Assembly (NCBI GenBank): GCA_958433005.1
Contig: CAUAWV010000008.1
Span: 1-64,000, forward strand
DNA: 64,000 nt
Reading direction: 5' to 3'
Source: an uncultured Collinsella sp.
GTDB lineage: Bacteria; Actinomycetota; Coriobacteriia; Coriobacteriales; Coriobacteriaceae
Shown here in pieces: positions 57,672 through 64,000 of this stretch. The translations under genes and the position numbers were made by a program. The notes under the pieces were generated by a model. The model saw only the letters and a program-made list of their open reading frames with translations. It was not told the DNA's origin and did no database searches. How positions within the stretch are numbered: position 1 is the stretch's first letter; each line of letters starts with the position of its first letter.

Positions 57672-59048
57672 ATGGCAGAAGAAACGACCGCCGCTGTTGA
57701 GGAGGAGCGTGAGCTTGCCTCGCAGCCGATTCCCGGCCTGGTGCGCAAGTACACCATCATCACCGGCCAGGGTATGCTCGCCCAGATTATCATGGTGGTC
57801 CTTGAGGGCCTCGTGATGGGTTGGGGCCTGGGTGCACACGGCCTGGCCTGTGTTTCGATCATCATGTCGGTCGAGTACATTAACCTGGCCTTTGGCAACC
57901 TGTTTGGCACCGGCGTGCCCGCCGTGGTGGGCAACCTTTTGGGTGCCGGCGACATTAAGGGCGCCAGCAAGGCGTTTAGCCAGGGTTTTTGGCTTACCAC
58001 GATTGTGAGTGTGCTGCTTGCTGTGGTGATGGCTGTGTTTACCGAGCCCATCTGCGCATTCTTCGGCGCCACGCCCGACATCATGGCCGATACCGTTGCC
58101 GGCGTGCGCACCTTCTCCGTGCTGCTGCCGCTCACGGTCATTGGTCAGATGGTCACCGCCGTCATGCGTGTGGACGAGAAGGTTCAGATCCAGGCCAACC
58201 TCATGACCGTGTCTGCCATCGTCGCTATCTGCTGGCTTGCGCTTTCCACGTTTGTGCTCAAGCTTGGCGTTATGGGAGCTGGCGTGTACTACGGTCTTTC
58301 CATCGGTATCTGGGCCATCGGTATCTTCTGGTTCATCGGCGGTAAGAAGTCGCAGCTCCAGATCAGCGCCGCCGACCTCAAACTCGACATGGCCATCTGC
58401 GGCCAGATCATCAAGATTGGTTTCCCGTTCTTTTTGGTGCAAGCTGCCACGTTCATCTTCAACACCGTTGCCAACTCGTTGCTTGGCCAGCTCGGCGGCG
58501 ACATGGGTTCGCTCTACATCGCGGCCTTTGGTGTGATCAACGGCTACATCCTCTACATTACCATGATGGTCGCCCAGTGCTTCTCGTACGGCCTGCAGCC
58601 CATTGCCGCCTTCAACGCCGGCGCCAAGGCGTGGGCGCGCCTCAAGGAAACGCTCTCCTGCACGCTTAAGTACCAGGTCGTGACGCTTGCTGCGGTGTCT
58701 GCTGTGCTATGGGTGGCCGCAACGCCGGTCTGCGCCTTTTTTGCTGGTAGCGACCCGGCGCTCGTCGAGGTTGCCGCCAACGCCACGCGCATCGTTATCC
58801 TGGCCGTGGCCCTGGGCTATCTTGCCATGACCATGTCGATGTACTTCCAGGCGGTTGAGAAGGTGGGTATCGCCACGTTCACCGGTCTGCTCCGCTACGT
58901 GATCTGCTCCGTGCCGCTTATGTACCTGCTTGGCAACATGATGGGCGTTCAGGGTGTCTGGTTTGCCTTGGTGGCGGCTGACGCCATCACTGGTCTTATC
59001 TCCATCGCCCTCGCCGTCCGCGAATCCAAGCGACTTGCCACGCTCTAG
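57672..59048 (+). CDS. MATE-family efflux transporter
   Basis: The protein has 458 residues from ATG 57672 after AAAGGGGAG. It has twelve hydrophobic segments in two similar halves, with the MATE N-terminal motif (LAFGNLFGTGVPAVVGNLLGAGDIKGASKAF) and the second-half equivalent (YSFGLQPIAAFNAGAKAWARLKETL). It exchanges Na+ or H+ for a cationic drug or metabolite. It probably works with the preceding amidohydrolase, for example exporting its product, but this is inference. Confidence 0.9.
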   Translation: MAEETTAAVEEERELASQPIPGLVRKYTIITGQGMLAQIIMVVLEGLVMGWGLGAHGLACVSIIMSVEYINLAFGNLFGTGVPAVVGNLLGAGDIKGASKAFSQGFWLTTIVSVLLAVVMAVFTEPICAFFGATPDIMADTVAGVRTFSVLLPLTVIGQMVTAVMRVDEKVQIQANLMTVSAIVAICWLALSTFVLKLGVMGAGVYYGLSIGIWAIGIFWFIGGKKSQLQISAADLKLDMAICGQIIKIGFPFFLVQAATFIFNTVANSLLGQLGGDMGSLYIAAFGVINGYILYITMMVAQCFSYGLQPIAAFNAGAKAWARLKETLSCTLKYQVVTLAAVSAVLWVAATPVCAFFAGSDPALVEVAANATRIVILAVALGYLAMTMSMYFQAVEKVGIATFTGLLRYVICSVPLMYLLGNMMGVQGVWFALVAADAITGLISIALAVRESKRLATL

Positions 59049-59097
59049 ACTCGGACACGGCCGGCCCGCGATAGTCGAATAAGTCAACTCGCCTGCA

Positions 59098-59145
59098 AGC
59101 CACCACAATGGGGACAGTTCCCATTGTGGTGGCTATTGTTATTTA
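59098..59145 (+). terminator. Terminator with GGGGACAG loop
   Basis: AGCCACCACAATGGG pairs perfectly with CCCATTGTGGTGGCT around GACAGTT, then ATTGTTATTT. Homologous to 37891-37927. Confidence 0.8.
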
Positions 59146-59188
59146 GGGTCTGAGATTTCGGCTCTATAAATAACGTTTTTGAACTGGG

Positions 59189-59280
59189 CTACTAAAAGAT
59201 TGTGGAAAACACTACTACAAGATTATGGAAAACGCTACTGCAAGATTATGGCAAATGATACTATACGATTATGGTAACAG
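59189..59280. repeat. Four 23-bp tandem repeats before the DUF4143 ATPase gene
   Basis: Units start at 59189, 59212, 59235 and 59258. The common pattern is CTACTRCAAGATTATGGAAA. The first and last units are the most diverged. The array ends 19 bp before the start codon. Confidence 0.85.
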
Positions 59281-59299
59281 CGTTATAAGGGGCGTTGAT

Positions 59300-60469
59300 A
59301 TGGCCGAGTACATTAACAGGGATTTGCATGAGTTGCTCATTCGCATGGCGGGTTGGTTTCCTGTTGTGTCGTTGACGGGGCCTAGGCAGAGCGGTAAGTC
59401 TACGCTGGTTCGGCATGCCTTTCCCGACTATTCCTATGTTACGCTTGAGGACCCCCAAACGAGGCGCGCGGCCTTGGAGGATCCGGTGAGTTTTATCCGC
59501 AACCGAAAGGGCGGACTCATCATCGACGAGGCGCAATACGCCCCGGATTTGTTCTCGATGATTCAGGTTGTTTCGGATGAGCGGGGAGACGCCGGTCAAT
59601 ACATCCTTACGGGATCGCAAAACTTTTTGATGATGAAAAGCATCGGCCAGTCTCTTGCCGGGCGAGTCGGGATCTTAAAATTGCTGCCATTTTCGTTTCG
59701 AGAAGCGGAGAGGGGCCAGCAGGGGCAGTTGGAAGTGGATTTGTTTGCGCTCGAAGGGGGATACCCTCGCCTGCGTTCCGCCGGAATGCCGTCCTCGGTT
59801 TATTTCCCCAGCTATATTGATACCTATGTTGAGCGCGATGTTGTGGGCTTGCTTGACGTGCGCAATAAAGCGGAGTTTCATAAGTTTCTGTCCATAATTG
59901 CCCAGAGCGCCGGTGCTCTCATTAATATATCTTCGCTTTCTCGAGATACGGGTGTGAACGTATCGACCATTAAAAGCTGGTTGTCTATCCTGGAGCAGAG
60001 CTACCTGACGTTTTCACTGCAGCCCTATTATGCAAATGCCAGGAAACGTTTGACTAAAACGCCCAAGCTTTATTTTTACGACACGGGGCTGCTCTGCTAC
60101 TTGCTCAAAATTGGATCACTGGAGCAACTTTTGGAGAGCTCTTATCTGGGGGCAGTTTTCGAAAACCTCATCGTTTCCGAAACGGCGAAGAGCCATCTCA
60201 ACGTGGGCGAGAATCCCGAGTTGTATTTCTATAGGGACGACGGCAAGCGAGAAATCGATTTGCTCGACTGCACAAACTCAGGGAGTCCCAAGGCTATCGA
60301 AATAAAATCATCCAGAACGTATCACGATAAGTACGCCCGCCATTTACAGGCTGTATGCGATGAGATCGACATTGCAAAAGATGCGCGCTATGTTGTGGCC
60401 CGCGTGGATTCAACGTATGAGTCGAAAGACTGTAGCGTGGTCTCGGCGCGTGATTGGCTTTTGCGATAA
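59300..60469 (+). CDS. AAA-type ATPase with DUF4143
   Basis: The start ATG 59300 follows AAGGGGCG; 389 residues. Walker A is GPRQSGKSTLVRHAF (about residues 30-44) and Walker B RKGGLIIDEAQYAPDLFS. A central winged-helix-like region (SLSRDTGVNVSTIKSWLSILEQSYL) is followed by a C-terminal nuclease-like DUF4143 domain (FENLIVSETAKSHLN, YFYRDDGKREIDLL, AIEIKSS). The E-x-D/E-I-K pattern resembles restriction-type nucleases. Members are common and poorly understood. It stands alone between repeats, with codon use AT-richer than its neighbours, and may be recently acquired. Confidence 0.88.
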   Translation: MAEYINRDLHELLIRMAGWFPVVSLTGPRQSGKSTLVRHAFPDYSYVTLEDPQTRRAALEDPVSFIRNRKGGLIIDEAQYAPDLFSMIQVVSDERGDAGQYILTGSQNFLMMKSIGQSLAGRVGILKLLPFSFREAERGQQGQLEVDLFALEGGYPRLRSAGMPSSVYFPSYIDTYVERDVVGLLDVRNKAEFHKFLSIIAQSAGALINISSLSRDTGVNVSTIKSWLSILEQSYLTFSLQPYYANARKRLTKTPKLYFYDTGLLCYLLKIGSLEQLLESSYLGAVFENLIVSETAKSHLNVGENPELYFYRDDGKREIDLLDCTNSGSPKAIEIKSSRTYHDKYARHLQAVCDEIDIAKDARYVVARVDSTYESKDCSVVSARDWLLR

Positions 60470-60842
60470 CAAGTTCGGCGTATTAACAACTGCCGCGAAG
60501 AGGATCGGACCCCTTTCGCGGCGGTTTTTTGCCGATCCGGTGCGCCTCAGATGCAAGTGAGTAGGCTTTTTTGGATCTGTCGAGCACACCGCGACAAACG
60601 CTAAATAAAACCGCAGGTCAGAGCTGTGGCGTTTTGGAGTGTGCTCGGCCTCCTGCAAAAGGTCTACTCACTTGGTTTTTCGGCGAGAAGGCCGCCGCAA
60701 GGGCAAGCAGCTCTCCTCACGGCGGTTGGCGTTTGCCCAGATAAAACCTGCCAAAATAAACCTGTCTACTCTTTGAGCCAGAGCCGACACTAATTCAAAT
60801 GGCGAAATCAAAGGGCGTTCTCTGCATGGAGGGCGCCCTTTT
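60470..60842. other. Gene-free stretch: composite repeat block B
   Basis: It repeats the order of block A: a CCGCGAAG/CTTTCGCGG terminator (about 60491-60530), the AAGTGAGTAG hairpin, a GCCGCAAGGG hairpin and GATAAAACCTGCC. A last hairpin (AAAGGGCG/CGCCCTTT, 60815-60843) touches the LuxR gene end. Confidence 0.75.
60555..60679. repeat. AAGTGAGTAG hairpin element with AAAACCGCAGGT core (copy B)
   Basis: The left arm starts AAGTGAGTAGGC and the right arm is CTACTCACTT. GAGCACACC and GTGTGCTC continue the stem. The core is at 60607-60618. Homologous to 46558-46687. Confidence 0.85.
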
Positions 60843-61646
60843 TTATCGCGGGATGTTTTGCGTGGCAGTCATGAGGCCCAGGCGGTTGCTGACGCCGAGC
60901 TTGCGATAGATGGCGTTGACATGCTTCTTGACGGTTGACTCGCTTATGAATAGCTCGTTTGCCATCTGTTTGTTCGTTTTGCCGTCGAGCATGAGCCGCA
61001 TGACTTCGGCTTCGCGCGGTTGGATATTGTGTTCTGTAATGAAAGCATTTAGCTGGTTTGTGTCTTCTATCTGGGTGAGTTTAATGCCCCGAGGATAGAG
61101 GTTGGCGAGCGCGAGGCTCGCGTGCCGAGCGACTTCGAGCAGGATTGCGAGCTCGGTGTCGGTGAAGTCTCCGGCCGTGCGTTCACGAAACAGGGTGATG
61201 CTTCCTAGCGGGCTGTCGTTGTGCGCGAGCGTGGCCGTACAGCCAAAGTAGACGCCCTGCGGTTCCATCCATTTGCGATAGATGGGCGTGGCATCGCGTC
61301 GCTCGACGTCGACGAGGTCGAGGTCGCGGTAGACGCCGACCTTATGTAAGTCAAAGCTCCATGTTGTATAGTCCATCGCGGCGTAGCAGTTGTAGTAGTC
61401 GCTCAGTGCGCGGTCGTCCATTCCGCTGCTTGCGGGGTGGACGTAGCGTGGGGCATCACTGCCCGCCGCCTCGATCAGGTCGAACATGGCGATCCGATGG
61501 GGCACGAGCCCTGTCGTTCCCTCGAGGGTCTCCTTTTGCAGCTTATCGACACCGTGTGATGCGTGGATTGCAAGCGCGAGCTCGTTGAGAGCAGTCCAGG
61601 TCGTACTGTCCAACTCAATAGTCTGCTGTTTATTGCATGGGGGCAT
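60843..61646 (-). CDS. Soluble LuxR-family regulator with GAF-like domain
   Basis: The protein has 267 residues from ATG 61646 after AAAGGATG. The N-terminal part has no membrane segment. It contains a GAF-like block ([48 protein letters not shown]). The LuxR helix-turn-helix is at the C-terminus ([41 protein letters not shown]). It is divergent from agmatine deiminase copy 2, so it probably controls that gene. It differs from the two membrane LuxR proteins of the window. Confidence 0.85.
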   Translation of the reverse strand: MPPCNKQQTIELDSTTWTALNELALAIHASHGVDKLQKETLEGTTGLVPHRIAMFDLIEAAGSDAPRYVHPASSGMDDRALSDYYNCYAAMDYTTWSFDLHKVGVYRDLDLVDVERRDATPIYRKWMEPQGVYFGCTATLAHNDSPLGSITLFRERTAGDFTDTELAILLEVARHASLALANLYPRGIKLTQIEDTNQLNAFITEHNIQPREAEVMRLMLDGKTNKQMANELFISESTVKKHVNAIYRKLGVSNRLGLMTATQNIPR

Positions 61647-61824
61647 AGGGCATCCTTTCCATTGTGGAACCCAGTATGTCATGTTCTCGGCCTGAATAGA
61701 ACTTTAGGTCAGCGAATGGTATACCGTCGGTCGCTGAAAGGGGCTCGAGGGACCATTGAGAACATCTCGGTGCGGCCGCATCATGGTCTCGTCAAGCAAA
61801 AGCACCGAGATTTAGGAGCTTGAA

Positions 61825-62946
61825 ATGAAGACCATTTACGAGAGCGAGTCTACGCCAAAGAAGGACGGATTCTACATGCCCGGCGAGTACGAAGAGCAGG
61901 AGCGCACCTGGATTTTGTGGCCGCATCGCTCGGATGTGTGGCGCTGTGGTGCCAAGCCGGCGCAAAAGGTCTTTACCGAGATTATTAAGACCGTTGCACG
62001 CTTCCAGCCCATCACCGTTGGTGTCAATGCCGAGGATTTCCCTGCGGTGTGCGAGATTTTCGATGGCGTTGAGAACGTGCGCGTGATTCATATGGAGTAC
62101 AACGACTCCTGGATCCGCGACCCCGGCCCGGCGTTTCTTGTCAACGACAAGGGCGACGTGGCACTCTCGCACTTCCACTTTAACGCGTATGGCGGCTTTA
62201 TCGACGGTCTGTATTTCCCGTGGGACAAGGATGCGAGTATCGGCTTGCAGGTGGCACAGCTCGAGCAGGTTAACCGCTATCGTCCCGAGGATTATATCCT
62301 CGAGGGTGGCTCGTTTAACTGCGACGGCCAGGGCACCGTGGTGACCACCGAGATGTGCCTGCTCAATGAGGACCGCAACCCCCAGTACACCAAGGAGCAG
62401 ATCGAGGAGAAGCTTGCCGAGTACCTGGGCATCGAGAAGGTCATTTGGATCAAGGATGGCATCGACCCGTTTGAGACCAACGGGCACGTGGACGACGTCG
62501 CATGCTTTAGTGCGCCCGGCGAGGTCTGCTGCATGTGGACCGATGATCCCAACCATAAGTTCTACAAGGAGTGCCAAGAGGCGTATAAGACGCTTTCCGA
62601 GACGACGGATGCCCGTGGCCGCAAGCTCAAGATCCACAAGGTGATTATGCCTGCGACCTCGGTATATATGACCGAGGAGGAGGCATCGACCATCGATCCG
62701 GTCGAGGGTGTGCTGCCGCGTACTCCCGAGGACGCCTTTGAGCCCAGCTACCTCAACTTCTTGCCCATCAACGGGGCGGTGCTGGTGCCACAGTTTGGCG
62801 ACCCCAACGATGCCCAGGCACTCAAGAATATCCAAGCCGCCTATCCGGATCGCGAGGTCATCGGCATCATGACGCGCGAGGTCATCTATGGTGGCGGCAA
62901 CATCCACTGCATCACCCAGCAGCAGCCCAAGGCGCGCTGTAAATAG
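61825..62946 (+). CDS. aguA: Agmatine deiminase (canonical copy)
   Basis: This 373-residue protein has the usual AguA length; the ATG follows AGGAG. It has NDSWIRDPGPAFLVN, HFHFNAYGGFIDGLYFPWDKD, ILEGGSFNCDGQGTVVTTEMCLLN, NGHVDDVACF, and catalytic Cys362 in GGGNIHCITQQQ. It hydrolyses agmatine to N-carbamoylputrescine and ammonia. It stands alone, 10 kb from the first copy, with its own LuxR regulator gene, and could answer to a different signal. Confidence 0.92.
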   Translation: MKTIYESESTPKKDGFYMPGEYEEQERTWILWPHRSDVWRCGAKPAQKVFTEIIKTVARFQPITVGVNAEDFPAVCEIFDGVENVRVIHMEYNDSWIRDPGPAFLVNDKGDVALSHFHFNAYGGFIDGLYFPWDKDASIGLQVAQLEQVNRYRPEDYILEGGSFNCDGQGTVVTTEMCLLNEDRNPQYTKEQIEEKLAEYLGIEKVIWIKDGIDPFETNGHVDDVACFSAPGEVCCMWTDDPNHKFYKECQEAYKTLSETTDARGRKLKIHKVIMPATSVYMTEEEASTIDPVEGVLPRTPEDAFEPSYLNFLPINGAVLVPQFGDPNDAQALKNIQAAYPDREVIGIMTREVIYGGGNIHCITQQQPKARCK

Positions 62947-62984
62947 CAGTTCCATGGTGAACAGTGCTTGATTGTCCGCACGCG

Positions 62985-63020
62985 AAAGTCCGCCGACTTC
63001 AATGGTCGGCGGACTTTTTG
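62985..63020 (+). terminator. Terminator after aguA copy 2
   Basis: AAAGTCCGCCGAC pairs perfectly with GTCGGCGGACTTT around 7 nt, then TTG. Confidence 0.88.
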
Positions 63021-63106
63021 TGTGGTGGTTTCAGCTGAACGGCGGGCCGTGCGGCTTGGGTGTGCGGGCACACAATCTGGGGAAACCAAACAGATTGGGG
63101 CCTTAT

Positions 63107-63277
63107 ATGATCGACTCGAAGGGAAACGTGCGACCCGAGGGCATGTTTAACAGGGCGTACCTGGCCCCCGAAGCCCAGCGCGCATACGATACGCTGCTCG
63201 AGTGCGTGCTCAACGGGCAGAAGGGTTGCGAGGCTTCGGCGCATGCGGGCATGGATACCATCAAGGCGCTCGTATAG
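63107..63277 (+). CDS. Small unknown protein
   Basis: The 56-residue frame starts MIDSKGNVRPEGMFNRAYLA. The ribosome site is weak (GGGGCC). Its end overlaps the kinase-like frame. I recognise no family; it may be part of the same decayed gene region. Confidence 0.35.
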   Translation: MIDSKGNVRPEGMFNRAYLAPEAQRAYDTLLECVLNGQKGCEASAHAGMDTIKALV

Positions 63278-63848
63278 CTTTACGCTTTCGGATGTGACAC
63301 ATAGGACTGCGTGCGCCGCTCCCGGCTATATTGCCCCCGAGGTGCTTCAACTCATGGAGATAGCCGGCATCAGCGATTTCGAGAGCTTGGCAGCGTCCAC
63401 GAATGCCCCCGTGTTTACGCCACAGACGGATGACTTTGGACTCGCGGTCCATATCTTTAAGATGCTTAACCGCGGAATACACCCATACGCTTCTGGTGAG
63501 CTGGACTTGGACATATTTGACCTGGACGACGATGACATTCCGCCTGCACCATTGATAAACAGCTGCGTGTGTAATGGGCACAGCCCGTTTGTGGGGACGT
63601 TGGTCGGATACGTTGTCCCAAAGTACGCTCTTGAGCTCGATGATTTTAGCGGCCTTATGGGCGAGGCACTCCGTCGATCGCTGTATGGCAGGGCGGAGGA
63701 GCGTCTTGACGCACGCACATGGGCGCGCCTGCTCGACCGCTATCTATCCGAGACAGTTGTGTGCAAGCGTGGCCATCTCCACCACTCGTTACAGCACGAA
63801 TGCCCTTGCTGCCGAGGAGAGCGCGCCTTGTTGACTCGTCTTGGTTGA
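63243..63848 (+). pseudogene. Protein-kinase-like C-terminal remnant
   Basis: The 201-codon frame has the late part of a Ser/Thr-kinase domain: APGYIAPEVLQLMEIAG resembles the activation-segment APE motif. TDDFGLAVHIFKMLNRGIHPY resembles subdomain IX with the invariant Asp, as in YegI-type kinases. No catalytic loop (HRD) or Lys-containing N-lobe precedes it, so it cannot be active. A C-terminal zinc-like CKRGHLHHSLQHECPCC (C-H-C-C) is present. It is either a remnant or a non-kinase domain of a larger lost gene. Confidence 0.6.
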
Positions 63849-63892
63849 TGGTTTGGGCCGTCTTGTAGAAAGCCCGTGAGGCGACATGCAAG

Positions 63893-64000
63893 TTAATCCT
63901 GCGTGTCGCCTCCGTACATATAGACGATAAATCCGTCGCCGGTGTCCTGGCTGTGATCCTCCAAGATGCGCTTCATGTTGAGGTGCTCGTAGAACTGCCA
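63893..64000 (-). CDS. Partial gene, unknown product (C-terminal 35 residues)
   Basis: The minus strand reads WQFYEHLNMKRILEDHSQD, then TGDGFIVYMYGGDTQD and a TAA stop. The beginning lies beyond the window. The FYEHLNMKR segment recalls an acetyltransferase end, but too little is visible to name it. Confidence 0.5.
   Translation of the reverse strand, partial: WQFYEHLNMKRILEDHSQDTGDGFIVYMYGGDTQD

Overview
The window is high-GC bacterial DNA, densely coding, with AAGGAG-type ribosome binding sites and many short GC-rich terminators. Gene content points to a Coriobacteriia gut anaerobe, most likely Collinsella. The evidence is a saccharolytic, PTS-rich core using tagatose-6-phosphate chemistry, plus an agmatine deiminase system. 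The species call is inference from gene content and style, because no rRNA gene is present.

Region 1 (1-2776): the 3' end of an NAD-type isocitrate dehydrogenase gene, a membrane-anchored SurA-like protein, and an XRE/DUF2975 regulator-membrane protein pair. Region 2 (2777-13543): an N-acetylgalactosamine locus. It has a mannose-family PTS (IIA, YajC-like, IIB, IIC, IID), a GntR/UTRA regulator, AgaS-type sugar-phosphate isomerase/deaminase, a NagA/AgaA deacetylase, lacX-like and lacC genes, a nagA 3' remnant and a YhcH-family protein. Region 3 (13678-15590): two unknown proteins, tRNA-Thr(CGT), and an orphan IIB paralogue whose catalytic His is Tyr.

Region 4 (15916-40875): a galactose/lactose super-locus. 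It holds galM, gatCBA PTS, a DeoR regulator, a RelBE-type toxin-antitoxin pair beside a striking 80-bp repeat array, lacG, lacE, a LacI regulator, lacF, lacAB, a second lacX-lacC pair, galT-galK with a second LacI regulator, a flavodiiron protein, a DeoR regulator, a class II aldolase and a HAD phosphatase. Lactose-6-P, galactose-6-P and GalNAc-6-P can all converge on tagatose-6-P, then LacC and the aldolase. GalM/GalK/GalT supply the Leloir route.

Region 5 (40932-46461): an AraC regulator, a small ORF, a NUDIX-Vsr fusion and a BceAB-like ABC transporter. Region 6 (46789-62946): an agmatine/amine region with two membrane LuxR-type regulators and one soluble one, putrescine carbamoyltransferase, two APC antiporters, two agmatine deiminases, an amidohydrolase, a MATE exporter and a DUF4143 ATPase. 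No carbamate kinase gene is visible. Region 7 (62947-64000): a small ORF, a kinase-domain remnant and a partial gene on the minus strand.

The most interesting signals are not genes. (a) A CGGTRAACGGT-type motif recurs upstream of nearly every sugar operon, often as direct copies exactly 21 bp apart, suggesting an undescribed regulon operator. (b) A family of long intergenic hairpins surrounds an AAACCGCAGGT core; their arm sequences differ between copies but keep pairing. (c) Four palindromic units lie at an exact 80-bp period beside the toxin-antitoxin genes. (d) A 4 x 23-bp tandem array sits directly upstream of the DUF4143 ATPase gene.
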